Of a stretch of DNA of 18,569 nt, positions 12,732 through 18,569 are shown piece by piece. Below the pieces are notes generated by a model. The model was not told the origin of the DNA and made no database searches. It worked only from the letters and a program-made list of their open reading frames with translations. The first letter of the stretch is position 1, and each line of letters begins with the position of its first letter. Origin of the DNA: Candidatus Falkowbacteria bacterium CG23_combo_of_CG06-09_8_20_14_all_49_15 (GTDB lineage Bacteria > Patescibacteriota > Patescibacteriia > Patescibacteriales > UM-FILTER-48-10); NCBI GenBank assembly GCA_002771615.1, contig PCSD01000002.1, forward strand, positions 946 through 19,514, given 5' to 3'. A program made the translations under genes and the position numbers.

Positions 12732-12739
12732 AGATGATT

Positions 12740-14323
12740 TTAATCTATATTTGGGTTGGGCCGATCAATCAGCCGATCAATCTTTTCCATAATTTCTTCC
12801 GAGCTGGAAGCGGCCGGGCTGGTCGGAGCCGGGTTCGGCGCCGGCGTTTCGGTAATAATTTCTTCTTCTTCGGCTTCTTCGGCGCTTATTGCTAAGTCTT
12901 GGATTGGCGCTCCGTCCGGGTATAAAGAAAGAATTTTTTCATTAATCGTTATGACATTAACCCATTTATAACCGAGTTTTTCAAATATTTCACCGGAAGT
13001 AAAGACATGTTTTTGTCCGCCGGCAATCAGATAAATTCCGGGGCTATTCGGAGTTTTTAATAACTCGCCGTCAGAGAAGATGGCCGGACTCATGTTTTCA
13101 TATTCCAAAAGTTTCTTTGAATCAACCGGGTATATAGAAAAATTTTTGAATTTTGTTTTCAAGAGGCTCGCGTCCCATAGAGGCGCTTTTCTCCCTTCAA
13201 AGACATAATAGATTCCGCCGGTAGATTTATCCTGTAAAAGCGCACCGATTGGGTAAGAACTGGTGGCCGTAATTGGTGCTATTTCCCGGTAAGCGTTGAT
13301 TTCATCCCAGGTGGCGCTGATGACTTCTTCCGGGTTATAACCCATTTTACGGAAAGCTTCTTGACTCGCGAAACCGCGGCGCTCATCGTCAATAATCAAA
13401 TAAATCGTGCCGCGCGGTGAGCGCAAAAGAGAATATTGCGGGAACTTGATGGCCGCGCCGATCGGATAGCGGTCAATGTCGGTTTGGCTGACCACGATGA
13501 TTTTATTCAAGTCAAAACGGGAAGTGAGGGCGGTTTTGGAAGAAAAAGGCCTTTTGTAGCCGTTGCTAATCAACCAGACGCCGGGCTGGCCTTTAACCTG
13601 TAAAAGCGAGCCGTCCAAATAGGAAAAAGTAAAATATTTTTGCCAAAGCTTGAAAAAATTATAATTGCCGTTATAAACATGCGGCGTATAATTATAAAGA
13701 GCGGCTGTGGCATGATTTTCCGGCGTGATTTGCGCGGGCGGACGATTGGTATTGGTCACAGTATATGATTGTCCGGCCCGGTAAGAATAGCGCTGCGGGT
13801 TGGTTAAATAATCAAAAAATTGCAAAGCCGCGGAATTGACCTGTTTGCCAAAGCCCCGCCAACGTTCATTGCAAGCTTGTCCGTCCGGACAGCCATAGCC
13901 AACCGCCCAATCAAGAGCTTTTTGCGCCGGCGAGGCGCTTTCAATCAGGCTTTGTTCTTTTTGCAAAAGAACAATGAGCAGTTTGGGATTAATTTTGACT
14001 GGCCGGCAAAATTTCTGTTTTTCCGCCAAAGAGGCGTCCAGGTTGATCGCCGTTTCCGAACAATCAAAATTATTGACCGCCGCGTCATAAATTATTTCCG
14101 CGGCGGTTTTCATTTCGTTTTTATAATTGGCGCAAACATACTTAGCCAAAAAACTTTTTTGGCCGGTTAAAAAAGTCTGTATCTCAGCCAATGTCATTGA
14201 CCGGTTATCCATCATTTCTTCATTGCTGATAATGTTGTTGGGATTGAAATTTTCCTTGGCCCGGGCGGTGCCGGCGGCAAAAAATAAGCAGAAAAATATC
14301 CCGATAAAAAAATATTTCTTCAT
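12740..14323 (-). CDS. Secreted cell-wall hydrolase-like protein with four C-terminal repeats
   Basis: A 527-residue exported protein. Signal peptide 1-22 with a likely cleavage after 'GTARA'. Residues about 105-232 form a lysozyme/glucosaminidase-like domain: 'NPKLLIVLLQKEQSLIES' (112-129) with candidate catalytic Glu123, 'WAVGYGCPD' (139-147), 'GFGKQVNSAALQFFDYL' (157-173) and 'HATAALYNYTPHVYNGNYNF' (204-223). Four repeats of about 53 residues follow (about 240-292, 299-351, 362-415, 421-474), each starting 'LL' and continuing with a 'YLI..G.KR.F' type strand, a 'F...G' helix and 'Y..GAPI'. An acidic and Pro/Ala-rich tail (480-510) ends it. The domain pattern is common in Gram-positive-type and Candidate Phyla Radiation secreted proteins that act on peptidoglycan. 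Substrate is inferred only. Own promoter upstream; LigB-like gene downstream. Confidence 0.82.
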   Translation of the reverse strand: MKKYFFIGIFFCLFFAAGTARAKENFNPNNIISNEEMMDNRSMTLAEIQTFLTGQKSFLAKYVCANYKNEMKTAAEIIYDAAVNNFDCSETAINLDASLAEKQKFCRPVKINPKLLIVLLQKEQSLIESASPAQKALDWAVGYGCPDGQACNERWRGFGKQVNSAALQFFDYLTNPQRYSYRAGQSYTVTNTNRPPAQITPENHATAALYNYTPHVYNGNYNFFKLWQKYFTFSYLDGSLLQVKGQPGVWLISNGYKRPFSSKTALTSRFDLNKIIVVSQTDIDRYPIGAAIKFPQYSLLRSPRGTIYLIIDDERRGFASQEAFRKMGYNPEEVISATWDEINAYREIAPITATSSYPIGALLQDKSTGGIYYVFEGRKAPLWDASLLKTKFKNFSIYPVDSKKLLEYENMSPAIFSDGELLKTPNSPGIYLIAGGQKHVFTSGEIFEKLGYKWVNVITINEKILSLYPDGAPIQDLAISAEEAEEEEIITETPAPNPAPTSPAASSSEEIMEKIDRLIDRPNPNID

Positions 14324-14360
14324 GCGATTTTTTTTAGATAATTTATTAACAACTTAGTAA

Positions 14361-14388
14361 AGTATAGCACAAAAAAATTCTTTTCCAA
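14361..14388 (-). promoter_or_regulatory. Putative promoter of the secreted protein/LigB-like operon
   Basis: On the minus strand TTGGAA (14388-14383) and TATACT (14366-14361) are 16 bases apart, giving a start near 14354 and a leader of about 30 bases. It lies directly after the clpB terminator. Confidence 0.55.
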
Positions 14389-14390
14389 AT

Positions 14391-14428
14391 TAAAAAAGAA
14401 AGCGGCTTGTTCGCCGCTTTCTTTTTTT
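14391..14428 (-). terminator. Rho-independent terminator of clpB
   Basis: Read on the minus strand, AAAGAAAGCGGC pairs with GCCGCTTTCTTT around GAACAA and continues into a T run. The stem begins at the clpB stop codon. The 12-pair stem, partly A/T, makes this one of the strongest terminators in the window. Confidence 0.88.
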
Positions 14429-17055
14429 TATTGAACTTTAACAAAAATATTACTTTTTATATCCAGATCAATGGCGACGCGATCCCCATCTTTAATATGC
14501 CCGCTAATAATTTCTTTCGCCAGTTCATCCAAGATCATTGTCTGGATTAATCTTTTTAGGGGGCGAGCGCCGAAGGTTTGATCAAAACCTTTTTCCGCCA
14601 ACTTTTTTTTAACCTTAGCGGCAATAGCAATGGTAATATTTTTGATTTTCAGGCGGGTTTGGATAAGGCTGATTTCCAAATCCACAATCTTGTCCAAAGC
14701 CTCTTTGTCCAGAGCTTTGAAGACCACGATTTCGTCAATACGGTTAAGAAATTCCAATTTGAAATTATCTTTGAGGATTTTATCAATCTTTTCTTTCATT
14801 TCTTCTTGGCGCTGTTGGACCTGTTTTTTTTCTCCTTGGCTGTCGGTAAAGCCGATAGTGTACTGTTTAATGACTTCATTGCCCAAATTGGAAGTCATGA
14901 TGATGATTGTATTTTTAAAATTGGCCGTTCGCCCCTTGGCGTCAGTCAGCCGTCCTTCGTCCAAGATTTGCAACAAAATATTGAAAACTTCCGGATGAGC
15001 TTTCTCAATTTCGTCAAAAAGTACCACGCTGTAGGGCCGGCGCCTAACTTTCTCGGTTAATTGTCCGCCTTCTTCATAACCGATGTAACCGGGCGGGGAA
15101 CCGATCATTTTGGAGGCGGAATGCTTTTCCATAAATTCGGACATATCCAGACGGATCAAGGCATTCTCGTCGTTAAACATAAAACTCGCTAAAGTTTTCG
15201 CCAGTTCGGTCTTACCCACGCCGGTCGGCCCGACGAATAAAAAAGAACCGATTGGCCGTTTTTCGTCGTTGATGCCCGCCCGCGAACGCCTTAAAGCGTT
15301 GGCCACGGCCTTGATGGCGCTTTCCTGTCCGATTACCCGCTTGCTTAATTCCGCTTCCGCGTGGACTAATTTTTTTAATTCCGATTCCAGCATTTTCGTA
15401 ACCGGGATGCCTGTCCAGCGGGAAACAATTTTAGCGATGTCTTCCTCGTCAACTTCTTCTTTCAAGATTTTCTGGCCGTGATTCTGGATTTCTTCCAATT
15501 TTTTCTCGGCGGTTTTCAATTTTTTTTCCAGTTCCGGAATCCGGCCATACCTGATTTCAGCGACCGCGTTCAAATCATCGCCGCGGCTCTCAATGATTTC
15601 CGCTTGCAATTTCAGGCCTTCCATATCTTTTTTGATTTGGCGGATCTCGCCGATCAAACTTTTTTCATTATTCCAATGAATCTCCAATTGATTGGATTTT
15701 TCTTTTAGTTTAGCCAGCTCTTTATTGACAGAATTTATTTTGCCGTTCGGTTTTTTCTCATTCAAAAGACCGGCTCGTTCAATTTCCAGCCTTTTTATCT
15801 GGCGCTTCAAACCGTCTAATTCCGCGGGGCAAGAATCAATTTCAATCCGCAAGGCGGAAGTGGCCTCATCAATCAGATCCACGGCTTTGTCCGGCAAGTA
15901 ACGGTCGGTAATGTAACGGGCGGACAATTTGGCGGCGGCTACCAGGGCGTCATCAGTGATCCGCACGCCATGATGAACCTCGTATTTTTCTTTAATCCCC
16001 CGTAAGATGGCAATTGTATCTTCAATGTTCGGCTCGCTGACATAAATCGGCTGAAAACGTCTTTCCAGAGCCGCGTCTTTTTCAATGTGTTTCTGATATT
16101 CTTTAGTGGTGGTCGCGCCGACAGTCCGTAATTCACCGCGCGCCAAGGCCGGTTTGAGCATATTGGAAGCGTCAATTGACCCTTCGCTGGCGCCGGCGCC
16201 GACCAAAGTGTGCAATTCGTCAATAAAAAGAATAATTCTGTCTTGCTGAGACTTAATTTCTTTTAAAACGGCTTTGAAACGTTCTTCAAATTCGCCGCGA
16301 AATTTTGAGCCGGCGACCAGCGCCCCCAGATCCAAGGAAATCAGTTCTCGGTTCTTGAGGCTTTCCGGGACATCACCCGCCACAATTCTTTGCGCTAAAC
16401 CCTCTACAATGGCGGTTTTGCCCGTGCCGGCTTCACCGATCAGAACCGGATTATTTTTCGTCCGGCGTGACAAAACCTGCATGATCCGGCGGATTTCTTC
16501 ATCGCGGCCGATAACCGGATCAAGTTTTTTCTTGCGTGCCAGATCGGTCAGATTAAGCGCGTATTTTTCCAAAATCCGATATTTGCTTTCCGGTTCCGGA
16601 CCGTCAACGGTTTGCGCGCCGCGGACATCCTTAATGATACCAAAAACCGGTTCATACCTAACATTGTTTGCGGTTAGGATATTTTGGGCCATGGATTTTA
16701 TGAGCAGGATGGCCAGAAATAAATGCTCGGTGGAAATATATTCATCATGCATTTTCATTGCTTCATTTTTCGCCTTTTCAAATATCATCGCCACTTCCGT
16801 AGAACCTTGAACCGCGCCATTTTCCAAACTGCCCATTTCTTTCGGCAGGAGTTCGATTTGTTTAATGATCTGTTTTTCCAAATCAAAGGGTGTTTTGATT
16901 AATTTATCCAAAACGACTTTCACCAGGCTTTCTTCCTGGCGCAGAAGAGACAAAAGCAGATGCAAAGCCTCAATATGCAATTGCCCGCTCTCCTGGGCGA
17001 TAATCTGCGCGTTGATAATAGCTTCCTGAGATTTATGCGTGAATTTGTTAAACAT
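14428..17055 (-). CDS. clpB: ClpB-type AAA+ disaggregase with an IGF loop
   Basis: ClpB is a hexameric disaggregase that works with DnaK to pull apart aggregated proteins. In order over 875 residues: Clp N domain (two repeats, about 1-145), AAA-1 with Walker A 'GEAGTGKT' (207-214), Walker B 'LFIDELH' (276-282) and 'ERRF' (331-334), the long coiled-coil middle domain (about 400-530, including 'YGRIPELEKKL' at 503-513) diagnostic of ClpB, then AAA-2 with 'GPTGVGKT' (609-616), 'VVLFDEIEKAH' (677-687) and sensor-2 'GARPLKR' (829-835). Unusually, 'TIGFTD' (733-738) lies between 'MTSNLG' and 'FLNRIDE', where ClpA/C/X carry the IGF/IGL/VGF loop that docks ClpP. A perfect CIRCE and a TTGACA promoter precede it, so HrcA control is very likely. 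Followed by its own terminator. Confidence 0.93.
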   Translation of the reverse strand: MFNKFTHKSQEAIINAQIIAQESGQLHIEALHLLLSLLRQEESLVKVVLDKLIKTPFDLEKQIIKQIELLPKEMGSLENGAVQGSTEVAMIFEKAKNEAMKMHDEYISTEHLFLAILLIKSMAQNILTANNVRYEPVFGIIKDVRGAQTVDGPEPESKYRILEKYALNLTDLARKKKLDPVIGRDEEIRRIMQVLSRRTKNNPVLIGEAGTGKTAIVEGLAQRIVAGDVPESLKNRELISLDLGALVAGSKFRGEFEERFKAVLKEIKSQQDRIILFIDELHTLVGAGASEGSIDASNMLKPALARGELRTVGATTTKEYQKHIEKDAALERRFQPIYVSEPNIEDTIAILRGIKEKYEVHHGVRITDDALVAAAKLSARYITDRYLPDKAVDLIDEATSALRIEIDSCPAELDGLKRQIKRLEIERAGLLNEKKPNGKINSVNKELAKLKEKSNQLEIHWNNEKSLIGEIRQIKKDMEGLKLQAEIIESRGDDLNAVAEIRYGRIPELEKKLKTAEKKLEEIQNHGQKILKEEVDEEDIAKIVSRWTGIPVTKMLESELKKLVHAEAELSKRVIGQESAIKAVANALRRSRAGINDEKRPIGSFLFVGPTGVGKTELAKTLASFMFNDENALIRLDMSEFMEKHSASKMIGSPPGYIGYEEGGQLTEKVRRRPYSVVLFDEIEKAHPEVFNILLQILDEGRLTDAKGRTANFKNTIIIMTSNLGNEVIKQYTIGFTDSQGEKKQVQQRQEEMKEKIDKILKDNFKLEFLNRIDEIVVFKALDKEALDKIVDLEISLIQTRLKIKNITIAIAAKVKKKLAEKGFDQTFGARPLKRLIQTMILDELAKEIISGHIKDGDRVAIDLDIKSNIFVKVQ

Positions 17056-17081
17056 AAAATGTTTATAGCTGATTATTTATA

Positions 17082-17108
17082 TTAGCACTCTTACTGACTG
17101 AGTGCTAA
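17082..17108 (-). promoter_or_regulatory. CIRCE operator (HrcA binding site)
   Basis: Perfect inverted repeat TTAGCACTC (17082-17090), nine spacer bases, GAGTGCTAA (17100-17108), an exact match to the CIRCE consensus. It covers the predicted clpB transcription start, so HrcA would block transcription and heat stress would release it. The element ends 27 bases upstream of the clpB ATG. Confidence 0.96.
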
Positions 17109-17113
17109 TAAAG

Positions 17114-17142
17114 AAAATAACGGAAATTTTAATTCTTGTCAA
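17114..17142 (-). promoter_or_regulatory. Promoter of clpB
   Basis: On the minus strand a perfect TTGACA (17142-17137) and TATTTT (17119-17114) are 17 bases apart, predicting a start near 17107, inside the CIRCE element. Confidence 0.7.
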
Positions 17143-17163
17143 GTAGGAAAAATTTTAAAAATT

Positions 17164-18183
17164 TTAGCCAATTATATCCAATATCATATTGCATTTCGGG
17201 CATATTCCGTGGTGGTCAAAACGAGTGATATTATCCCAGCCAAAACGGCGGATAACCAATTCGCCGCATTTTGGGCAATAGGTGTTTTCCCGCTGGTCGC
17301 CGGGCATATTGCCAGCGTAAACGAATTTCAAACCCTTTTGCTTGCCGATATCAAAAGCTTTGTAGATGGCTGTTTCGTCCGCGGACGGGCGGTTTTTCAA
17401 ATGCCAGGAAATCGGCGCGGAAAATTTACTGATGTGCCAGGGTGTGTCATCGCCTAATTCATTAACAATAAAATCCGCCAAAGCCGCAAGCATCTCCACG
17501 CCGTCCGTCAATCCGGGAATGATTAAAGTGCTAATTTCCAAATGGATGCCGTATTGTTTAATTTTTTTCAAATTTTCCAGTATTGGCGGCAGGGAAGCGC
17601 CACAATTTTCTCGGTAGAAATAATCATCAATGGATTTTAGATCAATATTGGCCGCGTCCAGCCAGGGCAGTAGCGCTTCCAAAAAAATCGGAGACAAATA
17701 GCCATTGCTCACCCAGATATTTTTCAAGCCATTGGCCCTGGCCAAACGGGCAACGGCCAAATAATATTCACCGCAGATTGTCGGTTCGTTATAAGTATAA
17801 GCCAGGGAACGGCAATTGTTGGCCAGAGCTTCAGACACCAGCTCGGCCGGCTTTATTTCCGGCAATAAACTGATTTTATCTTCCAGGTCTTCAGCTTGGC
17901 TGAGATCGTAATTATGACAATTCGCGCAAGTAAAATTGCAGCCGTAAGTTCCGACCGAATAGGTAAAGGTGCCGGGAAAAAAGGAAAAAAGCGGCTTTTT
18001 TTCCACTGGATCAACATTTTGGACGGCCGGCCGGCCGTAAATCAGGGAAAATAAACATCCGTCCAAATTTTTTCGCGCGCGGCAAAAGCCGGTTTGACCG
18101 GGTTGAATAACGCATTGGCGAGCGCAAAGTTGGCAGATGACTTCACCAGATTTGATTTTTTGGTAAAAATCCGCTTCGCGCAT
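17164..18183 (-). CDS. amrS: AmmeMemoRadiSam system radical SAM enzyme (AmrS)
   Basis: A radical SAM protein of the PflA-like group whose substrate is unknown. It is the radical enzyme of the AmmeMemoRadiSam system, named for its co-occurrence with AMMECR1 and MEMO1/LigB-like proteins. The 339 residues are full length. In order: an N-terminal Cys cluster (Cys17, Cys20, Cys24, Cys34), 'KKPLFSFFPGT' (62-72), the radical SAM motif Cys82-x3-Cys86-x2-Cys89 in 'YGCNFTCANCHN', 'YTYNEPTI' (129-136), 'VSNGYLSP' (158-165), 'AANIDLKSIDDYFY' (177-190), 'WHISKFS' (249-255) and a C-terminal zinc ribbon (Cys303-x2-Cys306 and Cys328-x2-Cys331). The clpB promoter region lies 3' of it. Its LigB-like partner is at 11937-12731, separated by clpB and the secreted protein. 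The AMMECR1 component is not in the window. Confidence 0.9.
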   Translation of the reverse strand: MREADFYQKIKSGEVICQLCARQCVIQPGQTGFCRARKNLDGCLFSLIYGRPAVQNVDPVEKKPLFSFFPGTFTYSVGTYGCNFTCANCHNYDLSQAEDLEDKISLLPEIKPAELVSEALANNCRSLAYTYNEPTICGEYYLAVARLARANGLKNIWVSNGYLSPIFLEALLPWLDAANIDLKSIDDYFYRENCGASLPPILENLKKIKQYGIHLEISTLIIPGLTDGVEMLAALADFIVNELGDDTPWHISKFSAPISWHLKNRPSADETAIYKAFDIGKQKGLKFVYAGNMPGDQRENTYCPKCGELVIRRFGWDNITRFDHHGICPKCNMILDIIG

Positions 18184-18218
18184 AGGTTTTTCATTCCTAA
18201 ATATAATAGCAGATATTC

Positions 18219-18253
18219 TGAAAAAATAAAAGCCGCTCAGGAAAAAAGCGGCT
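18219..18253 (-). terminator. Rho-independent terminator after the 62-residue gene
   Basis: On the minus strand AGCCGC (18253-18248) pairs with GCGGCT (18236-18231) around an 11-base loop and is followed by TTTATTTTTT. It separates the small gene from the radical SAM gene, which must then have its own start signals; TATTAT/TATATT boxes occur at about 18200-18211. Confidence 0.75.
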
Positions 18254-18266
18254 GTGAAGGGATTAT

Positions 18267-18455
18267 CTATTTTTCAAAAAGAACGGGCAGGGAAACGGAA
18301 AATTTAATTATTCCGGCCGAGCCAGGAAAAAATATTTTGTTCAAAGGGCTGTTTGATCCGGAATAATAGCGACCGGCGTGATCGTCCGCATCAATTTCCG
18401 GCTCTTGACTGTTTGGCTGGCCGATATATTCGAATTCTTCATCTTCGTATGGCAT
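18267..18455 (-). CDS. Small acidic hypothetical protein, 62 residues
   Basis: Function unknown. The N-terminal 30 residues are strongly acidic ('MPYEDEEFEYIGQPNSQEPE', then 'IDADDHAGRYYSGSN'). The C-terminal half is hydrophobic and basic ('NKIFFPGSAGIIKFSVSLP'). There is no signal peptide. The case for a real gene is a consensus AGGAGG (18466-18461) five bases before the ATG, the best Shine-Dalgarno in the window, plus a terminator 14 bases after the stop. It could be a small regulatory or complex-associated protein; no family is recognised. The upstream region (18456-18569) has no obvious promoter but holds an imperfect inverted repeat. Confidence 0.6.
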   Translation of the reverse strand: MPYEDEEFEYIGQPNSQEPEIDADDHAGRYYSGSNSPLNKIFFPGSAGIIKFSVSLPVLFEK

Positions 18456-18460
18456 GTTTC

Positions 18461-18466
18461 CCTCCT
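18461..18466 (-). promoter_or_regulatory. Consensus Shine-Dalgarno of the 62-residue gene
   Basis: AGGAGG followed by GAAAC and ATG. Most other genes in the window lack a clear site, so this one stands out and fixes the start codon. Confidence 0.75.
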
Positions 18467-18488
18467 GGCGGTTTTTTAATTTTTAATT

Positions 18489-18537
18489 TTAGGAACTGGT
18501 AGGGATTTAACGGGCTATTTGCCAGTTTTCTTCCTAA
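18489..18537. repeat. Imperfect inverted repeat upstream of the 62-residue gene
   Basis: TTAGGAACTGG (18489-18499) faces CCAGTT (18522-18527) and CCTAA (18533-18537), with a 22-base loop and a five-base bulge. It could be an operator or leader structure; no function can be assigned. Confidence 0.35.
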
Positions 18538-18569
18538 CTAGTGTGATCCAATTATGATATTTTGGCAGA

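Noticed and set aside
14578..16810. Long plus-strand open frames opposite clpB
   Set aside because: The translations are rich in Phe and Ser/Arg as expected from antisense of clpB, and no promoter or ribosome site supports them.
1..18569. CRISPR arrays, insertion sequences, phage genes or restriction/defence modules
   Set aside because: I found no regularly spaced repeats, transposase or integrase motifs, terminal inverted repeats or defence genes.

Overview
The gene content and style point to a member of the Candidate Phyla Radiation (Patescibacteria), most likely Parcubacteria-like. The genome is compact and moderately AT-rich, intergenic gaps are short, convergent ends overlap, and few genes have a clear Shine-Dalgarno site. 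Several small proteins resist naming, and the large secreted protein is of a type common in these lineages. UGA is used as a stop (for example at the ends of the MtaB-like and LigB-like genes), so the standard bacterial code applies. The taxonomic call is inference from sequence; no search was run.

Layout. 1-154: no gene, with a possibly artefactual edge. 155-701: a short MscL channel, then tRNA-Pro(CGG) and tRNA-Val(GAC). 732-2132: a promoter, a conserved Trp/Arg-rich protein of unknown function, undecaprenyl diphosphate synthase and a terminator. 2133-4565: a promoter that may give a leaderless mRNA, then rarA and a short malic enzyme. 4578-5037: promoter, leader hairpin, ribosomal protein L21 and a bidirectional terminator. 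7360-5049 (minus): dnaB, ybaB, recR. 7467-9094: promoter, tRNA-Lys(TTT), tRNA-Thr(TGT) and an MtaB-type methylthiotransferase. Its last codons run through the antisense strand of tRNA-Glu(CTC), which lies on the minus strand. 9290-9432: an apparently free-standing small RNA gene. 10402-9437 (minus): fmt. 10503-11156: a DedA membrane protein whose 3' end overlaps minus-strand def. 11674-11973: a small unknown protein whose 3' end overlaps a minus-strand LigB-like gene. 14323-11937 (minus): a secreted cell-wall hydrolase-like repeat protein followed by that LigB-like gene. 17055-14428 (minus): clpB under a perfect CIRCE operator. 18183-17164 (minus): an AmmeMemoRadiSam-type radical SAM enzyme. 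18455-18267 (minus): a 62-residue acidic protein with a textbook ribosome-binding site.

Most genes are housekeeping: replication and recombination (dnaB, rarA, recR, ybaB), translation and N-terminal formyl-Met handling (rplU, fmt, def, five tRNAs, mtaB), envelope (uppS, mscL, dedA, the secreted protein) and stress (clpB). The more unusual material is as follows. (i) A small RNA with a consensus promoter, two or three hairpins and a terminator. (ii) The mtaB locus, where the enzyme sits behind two tRNAs that are plausible substrates of its family and shares its 3' end with an antisense tRNA. (iii) Two parts of the uncharacterised AmmeMemoRadiSam system, a LigB-like protein without its AMMECR1 partner domain and the radical SAM enzyme, separated by clpB and a cell-wall gene. 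(iv) A ClpB that keeps the long ClpB middle domain but carries an IGF tripeptide where ClpA/C/X carry their ClpP-binding loop. (v) The conserved Trp-rich protein ahead of uppS.
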